Origin: Streptomyces sp. NL15-2K
GTDB taxonomy: Bacteria > Actinomycetota > Actinomycetes > Streptomycetales > Streptomycetaceae
Direction: 5' to 3'
Assembly (NCBI RefSeq): GCF_030551255.1
Contig: NZ_CP130630.1
Span: 1,550,001-1,614,000, forward strand
DNA: 64,000 bases
Shown here in pieces: positions 54,383-63,702 of this stretch. The notes beneath the pieces are model-generated. The model did no database searches. It was not told the DNA's origin and saw only the letters and a list, made by a program, of their open reading frames with translations. Both the position numbers and the translations under genes were made by a program. The first letter of the stretch is position 1; each line of letters opens with the position of its first letter.

Positions 54383-55639
54383 GTGCCCGAACCCGCCCTC
54401 GGCTCCGACGCCGAATCCGGTCCCGTACCGCCGCCGCCCGGACGCAACCGGCGGCGCGCGGTGCTGCGCGCGGGCGGCACGTTGGTGGCCGCGGCGGCCG
54501 TGACGGCAGGCGCTCTCGCGGTCGCAAGCTCCGGTGAGAGCACCCACAAGTCGTCCGGGGCCGGCGGCCTGCGGCACACCAGCGTCGAGGTGACCCCCTC
54601 CGGCTGCGGACGCGGCTGGACGCACCCCGCCGCGGGCCGCCAGGTGTTCGACCTGCGCAACACCTCCAGCACGGCGACCGAGGTGTATCTGACCGATCCG
54701 AGGACCGGAGCGGTCTACGGCGAGGTCGAGGGGCTCGCCCCGGGCACCGTGCGCCCGCTGCGGGTGACCCTGGGCGACGGCACGTACGCCTTCAAGTGCC
54801 TGCCCGACGACGCGGACGCCGTCACCGGCCCCGCCGTCCGCGTCACCGGCGCGAGCGTCAAGAGCGGCCCGGCGGCCGTCCCCGTCTCCCAGCAGGACCT
54901 CATCCCGCCGACGCTCGCCTACCAGAAGTGGATCCAGGCCCGCACGGTCGAACTGGTCGAGAAGACCGACGTGCTGCGCCACGCCGTCGACCGCGGAGAC
55001 CTCGCGACGGCCCGTGCCGCCTGGCTGCCCGCACATCTGGTGTACGAGCGGATGGGAGCCGCCTACGGCACGTTCGGCGACGCCGACGCGGAGATCAACG
55101 GGACCACGGCGGGGCTGTCGGGCGGGGTAGACGATGCGGACTTCGCCGGCTTCCACCGGGTCGAGTACGGGCTGTGGCACGGAGAGTCGGCAAGCAGCCT
55201 GCGCTCACCGGCCGACCGGCTCGCCAAGGCCGTACACACGTTGCGCGACAGCTGGCCCGGCCAGCGGATGGATCCGGCCGATGTCGGCCTGCGCGCGCAC
55301 GAAATCCTGGAGAACGCCCTGCAGTTCGAGATGACCGGCCGCACCGACTACGGCAGCGGCACCAACCTGGCCACCGCCCGCGCCAACCTCGACGGCACCC
55401 GCGTACTGCTCGGGTACCTGCGCCCGCTGCTGAAGACCCGTGACAGCGGCCTCGCCGGGCTCGACTCCTGGATGGACCGCACCCAGCACACCCTCGACGC
55501 CTTCGACCACGACGGCCGCTGGACACCGCTGTCCCAACTCACCCGCGGACAGCGTGAGAAGGCCAACGCGGACGTGGGCGAGCTGGTCGAGCGGCTCGCC
55601 GACGTGGCCGCCCTCATGGACGTACGGAGGACCGCGTGA
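54383..55639 (+). CDS. efeO: EfeO-type iron-uptake protein, 418 aa
   Basis: Periplasmic/extracytoplasmic component of the EfeUOB ferrous-iron system. Seen: GTG 54383 after AGGAGG; N-terminal [18 protein letters not shown] (membrane anchor or signal); cupredoxin-like domain (about 75-170; [18 protein letters not shown]); and M75 peptidase-like domain (about 185-410) with the HxxE motif in [12 protein letters not shown]. Overlaps EfeB (GTGA). The permease EfeU, usually first in the operon, is not present. Confidence 0.92.
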   Translation: MPEPALGSDAESGPVPPPPGRNRRRAVLRAGGTLVAAAAVTAGALAVASSGESTHKSSGAGGLRHTSVEVTPSGCGRGWTHPAAGRQVFDLRNTSSTATEVYLTDPRTGAVYGEVEGLAPGTVRPLRVTLGDGTYAFKCLPDDADAVTGPAVRVTGASVKSGPAAVPVSQQDLIPPTLAYQKWIQARTVELVEKTDVLRHAVDRGDLATARAAWLPAHLVYERMGAAYGTFGDADAEINGTTAGLSGGVDDADFAGFHRVEYGLWHGESASSLRSPADRLAKAVHTLRDSWPGQRMDPADVGLRAHEILENALQFEMTGRTDYGSGTNLATARANLDGTRVLLGYLRPLLKTRDSGLAGLDSWMDRTQHTLDAFDHDGRWTPLSQLTRGQREKANADVGELVERLADVAALMDVRRTA

Positions 55640-56850
55640 CCAACGTAGGTCGCCGGGGCTTCCTGGCGGGGGCGGCCGCCGTGGCCGGCACCGGACTCGT
55701 GGCCGCCGACCACGGCGCGGCATCCGCCACCGCGCCGACCCGCGAGCTGGCGAGCAGCCCCTTCCACGGCCGCCACCAGGCCGGAATCACCACCCCGGCG
55801 CAACGCGCCACCGCGGTCGTGTCCTTCGACTCGACCGCCGAGAACCGCGGCGAACTGACCGAGCTTCTGCGCACGCTCACCGACCGGGCCCGGTTCCTCA
55901 CCACCGGCGGCAGCCCGGACTCACCGGGCATCACCGCTCCCCCGGCCGACTCCGGCACCCTCGGCACCGACATCCCGGCCGACCGGCTGACCGTCACGGT
56001 CGGCGTCGGCGCCTCGCTCTTCGACGACCGCTACGGCCTCGCGGACCGTAAGCCGCACCGCCTCACGGCCATGCCGTCGTTCCCCGACGACGACCTGGAC
56101 GCCGCCTGGTGCCACGGTGACCTGAGCGTGCAGTTCTGCGCCGCCCACCCGGACACGGTGCTGCACGCCCTGCGCGACGTCACCCGGCACACCCGCGGCG
56201 GCCTGCAGGTGCGCTGGCGCATGGACGGCTTCGTCAGCCCGCCTCGTCCCTCCGGCACCCCCCGCAACCACATGGGCTTCAAGGACGGCACCGCCAACCC
56301 CGACGCACGCGACGCCCGCGAGATGGACCGCCTCGTGTGGGTGGGCACGGGCAGCGGCGAGCCGGACTGGACAGCCGGCGGCAGCTACCAGGTCGTACGG
56401 CTGATCCGCATGCTGGTGGAGTTCTGGGACCGGGTCTCCCTCACCGAGCAGGAGCGGATGTTCGGCCGCGCCCGCGACACCGGCGCACCCCTGGACGGAC
56501 GCCACGAGACCGACACCCCCGACTACCCCCAGGATCCCAAGGGCGACGTGATCCCGCTGGACAGCCACATCCGGCTGGCCAACCCGCGCACCCCCGCCAC
56601 CGACGACCAGCGCATCCTGCGCCGCGGCTACAACTACGACCGCGGCATGGACACCAACGGCAACCTCGACATGGGCCTGCTGTTCTGCTGCTACCAGCAG
56701 GACCTGGCCCGGCAGTTCGAGACCGTGCAGAAGCGGCTGGCCGGCGAGCCGCTGGTCGACTACGTCACCCCGTTCGGGGGCGGCTACTTCTTCGCCCTGC
56801 CCGGAGTGCGCGACGCCTCCGACTGGCTGGGGCGCGGCATGGTGACCTGA
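55636..56850 (+). CDS. efeB: EfeB, Tat-exported DyP-type haem peroxidase, 404 aa
   Basis: Seen: twin-arginine signal [15 protein letters not shown]; DyP signature [10 protein letters not shown] (distal Asp); proximal haem His in [11 protein letters not shown]; distal Arg in RRGYNYDRG. Exported folded by Tat. Acts with EfeO in oxidation/handling of iron or haem. GTG 55636 overlaps the EfeO stop. Confidence 0.94.
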   Translation: MTNVGRRGFLAGAAAVAGTGLVAADHGAASATAPTRELASSPFHGRHQAGITTPAQRATAVVSFDSTAENRGELTELLRTLTDRARFLTTGGSPDSPGITAPPADSGTLGTDIPADRLTVTVGVGASLFDDRYGLADRKPHRLTAMPSFPDDDLDAAWCHGDLSVQFCAAHPDTVLHALRDVTRHTRGGLQVRWRMDGFVSPPRPSGTPRNHMGFKDGTANPDARDAREMDRLVWVGTGSGEPDWTAGGSYQVVRLIRMLVEFWDRVSLTEQERMFGRARDTGAPLDGRHETDTPDYPQDPKGDVIPLDSHIRLANPRTPATDDQRILRRGYNYDRGMDTNGNLDMGLLFCCYQQDLARQFETVQKRLAGEPLVDYVTPFGGGYFFALPGVRDASDWLGRGMVT

Positions 56851-57035
56851 TCCCGCCGCCCCATACCGGTCAAGAACAGCTCAAAAGACCATGAGGATTT
56901 CCTGACCGAACGTTCGCTCTCAGGTCGTTGCCGCTCCCCCGCCCCGCCGCCACGATTGCCCAGGATCGAGTCGTAGATGCCATGACCACTTATGTCGTGG
57001 CAGCGGAACTCAGTGCTCCCGGAAGGCGAGACAGC

Positions 57036-58937
57036 ATGATCGGCACAGGAAGAACCCCAGGCGCGCGGAGCCGGTTGGCTCGCGTGGGCGCTCTGCTGGG
57101 CGCCGCCGCCCTGGCGACCGCGGGCGGCGCCGTCCCGGCGTCGGCGGCCTCGGCGCCCGGCGGTCACGGCCTCTCGGGCACGCGGACGGCGACGCCGATC
57201 AAGCACGTGGTGGTGATCTACGACGAGAACGTGTCGTTCGACCACTACTTCGCCACGTACCCCCAGGCCGCCAACACCGACGGCACCAAGTTCGAGGCCG
57301 CGGCACGCACGCCGAAGGCGGACGACCTCCTCACCGCCGGGCTGCTGACGAAGAACCCCAACCTGTACGCGCCCAAGCGGCTCAGCGGCTCGCAGGCCAT
57401 GACCTGCGACCAGAACCACTCCTACGGCCCGGAGCAGTACGCGGCCGACGGCGGCAAGGCCGACAAGTACGTCGAGAACACCGAAGTCAGCAAGTGCAGC
57501 GGGCTCTTCGGCGAACCCGGCCTGGTGATGGACTACTACGACGGCAACACCGTCACGGGCCTGTGGAACTACGCCCAGCACTACGCCCTCAACGACCGTT
57601 CCTTCAGCTCGGTCTACGGCCCCTCCACGCCTGGCGCGCTCAACCTGATCTCCGGCCAGACCCACGGCGTCGTCTCCGTCGACCCGGCCTCCGGCACCGA
57701 GGACCCGAAGCAGACCCAGGCACCCGACTCGTACACCGTCCTCTCCCCCGACGCCCAAGGCGTCGGCACAGTGATCAACGACCCCGACCCGGCCTTTGAC
57801 GACTGCTCGGACAAGGACCACACCGCCACCAACGCGCTCGCGGCCATGCGGGGCAAGAACATCGGCGACCTGCTCAACGCCAAGGGCGTGACGTGGGGTT
57901 GGTTCCAGGGCGGCTTCCGCCCCAGCACTCCCTGGGACGGCGAGCAGGGCAGCTATGCCAAGTGCGGCGGCGCCACCCACACCAACGTGGGCGGCGCGGC
58001 GGTGGAGGACTACAGCCCCCACCACTCGCCGTTCCAGTACTACAAGTCGACGTCCAACCCCCACCACCTGGCCTCGAAGAGCATCGCCGAGATCGGGCAC
58101 AACGGCCGCGCCAACCACAACTACGACCTGACCGACTTCGACGCCGCCCTCACGGCCGGCAACCTGCCCGCGGTGAGCTTCCTCAAGGCCGCCGAGTACC
58201 AGGACGGCCACGCCGGCTACTCCGACCCGGTCGACGAACAGCACTTCCTGGTCAAGGAGATCAACGCGCTGCAGCAGTCCCCGGAGTGGAAGTCCACCGC
58301 GGTCGTGGTCGCCTACGACGACTCCGACGGCTGGTACGACCACGTCACCTCGAAGGTCCTCAACGGCTCCAAGGACTCCACCCTCGGCTCCAACGGCAAG
58401 GCCCTCGACAGCCCCGACTGCCAGTCCGGCCCGGCCGCCGCCGGCGGCTACGCGGACCGCTGCGGACCCGGCACCCGGCAGCCACTGCTGGTCATCTCCC
58501 CCTACATCAAGGTGAACACGGTCGACCACACCGCCACCGAGCAGGCGTCGATCACCCGGTTCATCGAGGACAACTGGCACACCGGCCGCGTCGGTGACGC
58601 CTCCTTCGACCAGCGCGCCGGCACCCTCACCAACATGCTCGACTTCCGGCACCCCAACAACCAGCAGGTGCTGCTCGATCCGGACGGCTCCGTCAAATCC
58701 GTGAAGGACATCCCCCGCCACACCGGGACGGCGAAGGCCACGTCCACGCACGCCGCGTACCCGCCGTACGTCCAGGACCTCAAGGCACAGAACGTCGCCG
58801 ACAGCGGCTCCGCATCCCCGGCCCTGCCCATCGCCGTCGCGGCCGGCCTCCTCACCGCGGGCGCCACCGGCACCCTGCTCGCCCTGCACCGCCGCAGGAC
58901 ACGCACCGGGCGCACGGCCGCGGCCGTCCGACCCTGA
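57036..58937 (+). CDS. Secreted phosphoesterase (phospholipase C / acid phosphatase family), 633 aa
   Basis: Seen: ATG 57036 after GGAAGGCGAG; signal peptide (ALLGAAALATAGGAVPASAA). PLC/AcpA phosphoesterase domain with IKHVVVIYDENVSFDHYFAT (metal/catalytic Asp-Glu-Asn region), GPSTPGALNLISGQTHG, VAYDDSDGWYDHV and PLLVISPYIKVN. The C-terminal hydrophobic helix and Arg-rich tail (ALPIAVAAGLLTAGATGTLL) suggest membrane retention. Followed by a stem-loop. It could hydrolyse phospholipids or phosphate monoesters outside the cell. Confidence 0.9.
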   Translation: MIGTGRTPGARSRLARVGALLGAAALATAGGAVPASAASAPGGHGLSGTRTATPIKHVVVIYDENVSFDHYFATYPQAANTDGTKFEAAARTPKADDLLTAGLLTKNPNLYAPKRLSGSQAMTCDQNHSYGPEQYAADGGKADKYVENTEVSKCSGLFGEPGLVMDYYDGNTVTGLWNYAQHYALNDRSFSSVYGPSTPGALNLISGQTHGVVSVDPASGTEDPKQTQAPDSYTVLSPDAQGVGTVINDPDPAFDDCSDKDHTATNALAAMRGKNIGDLLNAKGVTWGWFQGGFRPSTPWDGEQGSYAKCGGATHTNVGGAAVEDYSPHHSPFQYYKSTSNPHHLASKSIAEIGHNGRANHNYDLTDFDAALTAGNLPAVSFLKAAEYQDGHAGYSDPVDEQHFLVKEINALQQSPEWKSTAVVVAYDDSDGWYDHVTSKVLNGSKDSTLGSNGKALDSPDCQSGPAAAGGYADRCGPGTRQPLLVISPYIKVNTVDHTATEQASITRFIEDNWHTGRVGDASFDQRAGTLTNMLDFRHPNNQQVLLDPDGSVKSVKDIPRHTGTAKATSTHAAYPPYVQDLKAQNVADSGSASPALPIAVAAGLLTAGATGTLLALHRRRTRTGRTAAAVRP

Positions 58938-58954
58938 CGGCTCCGACACCACCT

Positions 58955-59010
58955 GGGCGGCCGTGACCGGCTCACTGTCCGAAGTGAGACGAACCGGATC
59001 ACGGCCGCCC
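58955..59010 (+). terminator. Two-tier stem-loop after the phosphoesterase gene
   Basis: GGGCGGCCGTGA (58955-58966) pairs with 58999-59010, enclosing an inner hairpin CTCACT...AGTGAG. Begins 17 nt after the stop codon. Confidence 0.7.
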
Positions 59011-59184
59011 GGCTCAGGGTTATCCACAGTGGACTGATTCGCCTGGTTTTCCTGGGTGTTGCTCTGATCTTCCGGTCGCCTCGGGGGTATCTCCGATTGC
59101 TGCGTGACCTTTGCGGGGTGGGACGCGTTGGGTACATGAGTCCGACGATCGGACAACTGGGCTCGGTGGGGGCCTCGGGTACGG

Positions 59185-61260
59185 GTGGGGGGTGTAGGGG
59201 TGCGGCGGAAGGTCTGGCTGGGTGAGGGGGAGACGGAGCGGGTGGCGTGCGCGTCGGCGTCCGCGTTCCGGGGCCTGGATGCCGTCAGCGGTGAGGTGCT
59301 GGGGGTCGATGCGCTCGGCAATCGGGTGGGCTGGCTGACCGCTCTGGTCGAGAGCATGTGCACGTCAGTGACCGGCGCCCGTTGGAACCGTCCGGATCTG
59401 GCCCGGCTCGCCTCCGGCAAGGACCGGTCGGGGGTGCGCTTGCCGTCGAACGCGTGGATGGCGCTGCGGATGCTGGGCTGGGCGGCCACCGTGCCCGAAG
59501 GACTGTACGTTCCTGACCGGGTGCGGCGGGTCGCCGAGGAGCAGGCCGGGCGGGCGCTGCGCTCCGCCTGGTGGCGTACTCAGATCACCGACGCGGTACT
59601 GGCCACCTGGCCCACCGGCAACCCCGATCCGATGCGGCGCACCGCGGGCGAGTGGGAGGCGCTGCGGGCCGCCTGTCCGGACGGGCAAGCGGTGGCGGCC
59701 TCGGTGCTGCGCTCCCGTACCCGGCAGGTGGCCGCCTTCCACACCACGCATGGTCGGCTGCCCGCCGACCTGTGCGAGCTGGAGGCGGCGCCGGACGGCG
59801 GCCGTCAGGTGGTGCTCGCCGCCGCCGACAAGCAACTGGCCACACTGACCCGCTGCGAGGACGACCCGGCCCACTACGCGGTCCTGACCGTGCGCCTGCC
59901 GGTGCGGCCCGACCCCCGCACCCGCGCCGACTGGCACCCCGTGGTGATCCGGTTCCGCCTGCCGCCCACCATCCCCGTCACGGCCGCCCTGCACGCCCCG
60001 ACCCTGCGCCTGCGCGGCGGACGCCTGCGCCTGGACCTCGCGCACACCACCGCCGTGCCCACGACCCGGCGGGACGGGCATGTGCGGGCGGTGGCCTTCG
60101 ACTACGGCCTGAACACCCTCCTCACCGGCGGGACACTGACCCTGACCGGCGGCACCCAGCCGGCCGTGCACACCGACGCAAACCCTGTCTTCTTCCGTGC
60201 GGACGGGGTGCTGGCCAAGGCCGACCGGCTGCGTGTGCTGGCCGAACAGCTCTGGGCCAAGGCCGCCCACCTGCAGTCCCTGACCGACGGCCACACCGCA
60301 TCCGGGCTGCGCCCCGATCCGCTCACCGCGGCGAAACTGGCGGTGCTGCGCACCGAGCACGCCCGGGTGAGCAAGCGTCGTACGCGGCTGAACGAGCAGC
60401 TCGCCAAGGCCGCCGCCCACTTCATGGTCGGCCACGCCCGCGCCGCAAGAGCGTCGGTGATCTACCTGGAGGACCTGCGGGACATGGAGGCCCGGGGCAA
60501 GGGCCGCACCCTCAACACCCGCCTCTCCTCCAGTGTGCGCGGACAGATCGTCACCCACACCCGCCACCAGGCCGCGAAATACGGCATCACGGTGGTCATC
60601 GTCCCCGCCCGCGGCACCTCCAGGTACTGCCCCAGATGCCTGAGCGCCTTCCGCCACCGCGCCGCCCCCGACCGCACCACACCGGGCTGGAAATGGGCGA
60701 GCTGCCCCAACACCGCCTGCGGATACAGCACCGACCGGGACGTCGCCGCCTGGCAGCGGATCGGCGCCCGCGGCCTGCAACACCAGCACACAACCGTCCT
60801 GGACCGCGCGAGTGGCACCTACGTGATCCGCCGCACGATCAAGGAGCTGGACCAGCCGGTCCGGCACACCACCCACCCCAGGCCCGCCCCCGAGTCCGGT
60901 CCGCAGCACACTGCCGCGGACCGGACCAAAGCGGGCCCCACGAGAAAACGCCCTGTGCCCAGGCAGCGACGCAGGGCCCCCGCCCCACCCGGAACACCCG
61001 CAGCGCAGACCGCCGTTGCGGGCCCGAGTGGAAAGCGTCCGGCGGGGCGGAAGCCCCAGCCACCCACCCACCGCACCCAGCGGCGGCGCAGGCGGCAGGC
61101 ACCGCACACGATGAGCACCCCCACCCGGCACCAGCCACACGGGGCCAGACTCGGCGCAGGCTTCCACCTGCACACCCACGCCACCCCCGTCACACGACGG
61201 ATACAGCCCGGGGCACAGCCGAGATCACTTTTCCCTCTACGACCGGGCGCGCAGCCATGA
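59185..61260 (+). CDS. Long TnpB-like (IS200/IS605-type) RuvC-fold protein, 691 aa
   Basis: Seen: RuvC-I VAFDYGLNTLLTGG (Asp near residue 306), RuvC-II VIYLEDLRDMEARGKG (Glu near 428) and SSSVRGQIVTHTRHQ. A Cys4 zinc ribbon (YCPRCL ... CPNTACGYSTDRDVAAWQ) follows, with the RuvC-III Asp near 517. All three catalytic acids are present. The N-terminal 200 residues are unlike short TnpB, and about 140 C-terminal residues are Pro/Arg-rich and low complexity, perhaps because the 3' end also encodes a guide-type RNA. GTG 59185 or GTG 59200 may be the start. No TnpA transposase lies near. Role could be transposon-associated RNA-guided nuclease or a domesticated relative. Confidence 0.8.
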   Translation: MGGVGVRRKVWLGEGETERVACASASAFRGLDAVSGEVLGVDALGNRVGWLTALVESMCTSVTGARWNRPDLARLASGKDRSGVRLPSNAWMALRMLGWAATVPEGLYVPDRVRRVAEEQAGRALRSAWWRTQITDAVLATWPTGNPDPMRRTAGEWEALRAACPDGQAVAASVLRSRTRQVAAFHTTHGRLPADLCELEAAPDGGRQVVLAAADKQLATLTRCEDDPAHYAVLTVRLPVRPDPRTRADWHPVVIRFRLPPTIPVTAALHAPTLRLRGGRLRLDLAHTTAVPTTRRDGHVRAVAFDYGLNTLLTGGTLTLTGGTQPAVHTDANPVFFRADGVLAKADRLRVLAEQLWAKAAHLQSLTDGHTASGLRPDPLTAAKLAVLRTEHARVSKRRTRLNEQLAKAAAHFMVGHARAARASVIYLEDLRDMEARGKGRTLNTRLSSSVRGQIVTHTRHQAAKYGITVVIVPARGTSRYCPRCLSAFRHRAAPDRTTPGWKWASCPNTACGYSTDRDVAAWQRIGARGLQHQHTTVLDRASGTYVIRRTIKELDQPVRHTTHPRPAPESGPQHTAADRTKAGPTRKRPVPRQRRRAPAPPGTPAAQTAVAGPSGKRPAGRKPQPPTHRTQRRRRRQAPHTMSTPTRHQPHGARLGAGFHLHTHATPVTRRIQPGAQPRSLFPLRPGAQP
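60894..60926 (+). ncRNA. Candidate hairpin of an omega/re-RNA in the TnpB 3' region
   Basis: GTCCGGTCCGC (60894-60904) pairs perfectly with 60916-60926. It lies just after the conserved nuclease domain, in the low-complexity tail where guide RNAs of TnpB genes commonly overlap the coding end. No experimental or comparative support here. Confidence 0.25.
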
Positions 61261-61665
61261 TGAGCCCGGGGCGCACTCGGGCGCGGAGAGCCAGGCACAG
61301 GAGCGATCAGTACCGGGTACGGCGAGTGCCAAGGAGGGTTATCAGCCGGAGCGCGGCACGACGGCGGGCAAGCCTTTGGAGGGCGTCGAAACCGAGGAGC
61401 GCGACCGTCGGGAGCCGGACGGCGACGGGGAATCCGATCACCGCTAGGCCCTGTCGTCAAATTCCCGTCGTCCGCCAGAAGGGCGGGCCGCGCGCCCGCC
61501 GCGGCAGCGACTGATGTCCGCGTAGGTGCGTGCTGTCGGGGTGCCGGGTGTAGGCCACGGCCGCTTCCGGCAGGGCGTCGGCGGGGTACGAGTCCCAGCG
61601 GACGCACCTGTCCTTCTCCCGGACCTGCGGTTCGCCCGTCCACCGGCGGGCCCCGGACAACACAG
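61261..61665. other. Gene-free region downstream of the TnpB-like gene
   Basis: No recognisable gene. A motif GGCCCTGTCGTCAAATTCCC (61448-61467) followed by G-rich/C-rich arms looks like the kind of terminal sequence found on some actinobacterial insertion sequences, but the partner end was not found. Minus-strand frames (QVREKDRCVRWDSYPADALP) resemble no family I know. Confidence 0.3.
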
Positions 61666-61944
61666 CTAGTCCGCCGTCTTGCGCGCCAGCGCGTTGTTCC
61701 CGATCGAGTTGTGCACGCTGAAGCTCACGGCGTCCGAGCGGTAGCGGTCGTCCGACCACTCCGCCGGGCGGCCTTCGTGGGTGGTGGTGACCCGGCGAAC
61801 CCGCAGGAGCGGACTCGTCCGGCGCACCCTGAGCAGCTCGGCGTCCTGGGCGCCCGCCGCGACCGCGTCGATGACGTGCTCGCCGTAGGCGAAGACCACC
61901 CTTGTGTCCTCGTAGAGCCGTTGGGTGACGGATGGGCAGTCCGG
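61666..61944 (-). pseudogene. GntR-family regulator fragment (UTRA domain only)
   Basis: Seen: the C-terminal effector part of a GntR/UTRA regulator: AYGEHVIDAVAAGAQDAELL, SPLLRVRRVTTTHEGRPAEW, SDDRYRSDAVSFSVHNS. The DNA-binding N-terminus is missing; upstream of residue CPSV the sequence switches to an ABC permease fragment on the opposite strand. A truncated, non-functional remnant. Confidence 0.75.
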
Positions 61945-61966
61945 CTCGTACGTCGAGGTCGTCTGC

Positions 61967-62424
61967 TCACTGCCCTTGGTGGTACCGCCCATCGCGTTCG
62001 TCGCGGGAATCGGCACGGTGTTGAAGTGGGGACCCGAGTACCTCTCCCGCACGCCGCTGTTCGAGACCTTCGTGGCGATCCAGAACCCGGGCTTCCCTTT
62101 CGTCCTCGTCCTGGCCTACGTCGTGATGGCGCTGCCCTTCGTGTACCGGGCCCTGGACTCCGGGCTGCGTGCCATCGACGTGCGCACCCTCGTCGAGGCC
62201 GCCCGCAGCTGCGGGGCGAGCTGGCCGCAGGCGCTGGTCGGCGCCGTGCTGCCCAATCTGCGCCGGGCCCTGCTGAACGCCTCCTTCCTCACGCTGGCGC
62301 TGGTGCTCGGTGAGTTCACCGTGGCCCAGCTGCTGGGCTTCCAGCCGTTCGCCGTGTGGATCGTGAGCGTCAGCGGATCGCAGGCCCAGCTGTCCGTCGC
62401 CGTCTCCGTGCTCAGCGTCTCAGA
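61967..62424 (+). pseudogene. ABC transporter permease fragment (spermidine/putrescine-type)
   Basis: Seen: LPLVVPPIAFVAGIGTVLKW, FVLVLAYVVMALPFVYRALD, the EAA loop LVEAARSCGASWPQALVGAV and LGEFTVAQLLGFQPFAVWIV, typical of PotB/PotC-like permeases. Both ends are cut: no N-terminal helices, and after SVAVSVLSVS the sequence becomes unrelated. Joined back to back with the UTRA fragment, showing a rearrangement junction near 61945-61966. Confidence 0.75.
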
Positions 62425-62721
62425 TGAGCTTAGGTTTTCCTGGGTGGGGCTGGGCTTTCGGCCCGCCCCGCGGTGGCTCTTCTCGTCGGTCATGTCCGCC
62501 CTCCCATCGGCGTCGCGGCTTTGCCGGGTTCCCGTGGGACGAGCGCCGGAAACCCACCTGGACCGGCGGTCACGTCCGGGACAACGACCTCAGCGGCAAC
62601 GCATCGACGGCGAGGCGCCTCGGATGGCCGCGTTTACCTCCGCCGACCGTGGGAAGCCGGAGACGATCAAAGCACAATGGCGCAGCAGCGGACTCGCACT
62701 GTGCCCATGAAGGAGATCAAA

Positions 62722-62925
62722 ATGGCTACGGGCACTGTGAAGTGGTTCAACGCGGAGAAGGGTTTCGGCTTCATCGCCCAGGACAGCGGTGGCCCCGACG
62801 TGTTCGTCCACTACTCGGCCATCGCCAGCACCGGATACCGAGAGCTCAACGAGGGCCAGAAGGTCCAGTTCGACGTGACGCAGGGGCCCAAAGGACCCCA
62901 GGCCGAGAACGTCACTCCGGCCTGA
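62722..62925 (+). CDS. Cold-shock protein, CspA family, 67 aa
   Basis: Single cold-shock domain, an RNA/ssDNA chaperone. Seen: [18 protein letters not shown] (RNP1) and DVFVHYSAI (RNP2). ATG 62722 follows AAGGAG. Complete and normal length despite lying among gene fragments. The usual long 5' leader of cold-shock genes may be present but no element is identified. Confidence 0.95.
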   Translation: MATGTVKWFNAEKGFGFIAQDSGGPDVFVHYSAIASTGYRELNEGQKVQFDVTQGPKGPQAENVTPA

Positions 62926-63144
62926 CCCCGACCTGCTGCCAATAGCGCTGGAGCCCGGTTGGCGAGACCGGGAAACCGGCGCATCAGGGGAAACCGTCGC
63001 CAGTTCGTGACGACCCCGTCGAAAGGCAGCATCACGACGGTCAGCATTTCGAACGGAAACAGAAACCGGGCCGGGCGAAGGATCGCGCACCCGCGCCGTG
63101 GCCCGGCCGCCGTCAGGGTCGACGCGGGGACGCCAGGCGCGGGC

Positions 63145-63345
63145 GGACGAGGCCAGTCGGAGCACCGGAGTCAGTCCGAGTCGGTGGGCGGTCTCGGCGG
63201 TGGTGACCAGGCAGTCGGCGGACGCGTGGTTCTGGCCGCTGGCGTTCCCCGCGGTGACCGTCGCCTCCGGACCCGTCTTGGCCATAGTGGCCATGACGCG
63301 ACGAGCCGCTCCGCCGTGGTGTCGGGCCGGAGGTGCTCGTGCCGC
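63145..63345 (-). pseudogene. Thiolase (acetyl-CoA acetyltransferase) remnant
   Basis: Seen on the minus strand: HEHLRPDTTAERLVA, then after a frame change MAKTGPEATVTAGNASGQN and LVTTAETAHRLGLTPVLRLA. These match the thiolase segment DEH.RPDTT.E.L...GTVTAGNASG.NDGA. The N- and C-terminal catalytic parts are absent. Confidence 0.7.
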
Positions 63346-63543
63346 TCCCTGGGCTTCTGCACCTCCCCCGGCCCTGACCGCGCGCTCTCGCGAACGGCAT
63401 CCGGCCGCGCGGGGCGGGCGTCGCCCGCGTAATCACCGAGCTGGCATCCTGGCCCGCGGTGGTCCAGGCGAGAACTCCGCCTGTCCGCCTCCAGAGCCCC
63501 GGCATCACGTTCGCGATCACCGCCCTGCGCCGGGGAGCCCGCT

Positions 63544-63613
63544 CTGATCCACCCGCCGGGCATCGCCCTGATCCACCCGCGCGTCTCGCCCTGATCCACC
63601 CGCCGGGCATCCA
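63544..63613. repeat. Three short direct repeats (CTGATCCACCCG...)
   Basis: Units starting at 63544, 63568 and 63591 share CTGATCCACCCG with mostly common flanks (period 23-24). Too few and too irregular for a CRISPR; origin unknown. Confidence 0.6.
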
Positions 63614-63702
63614 CCGCCCGGCACAGGGTTGCCGGACCGCATTGAAAACGGGTCCGGCAACAGGTCCGGCAAACCCTTGCCCGATCGTCGGCGCGCGACG
63701 GT

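Larger units (their letters stand above)
62926..63702. other. Mostly gene-free stretch with a thiolase remnant and short repeats
   Basis: Apart from the thiolase fragment (63145-63345) and the small repeats (63544-63613), nothing gene-like was recognised in these 777 bases. Confidence 0.4.

Noticed and set aside
59020..59028. DnaA-box-like TTATCCACA
   Set aside because: Single copy, no cluster of boxes, no AT-rich region or dnaA gene; not an origin.
61448..61475. End of an intact insertion sequence
   Set aside because: The motif looks IS-like, but no matching opposite end, transposase or target duplication was found.
63544..63613. CRISPR-like array
   Set aside because: Only three imperfect units with no spacers of even length and no cas genes.
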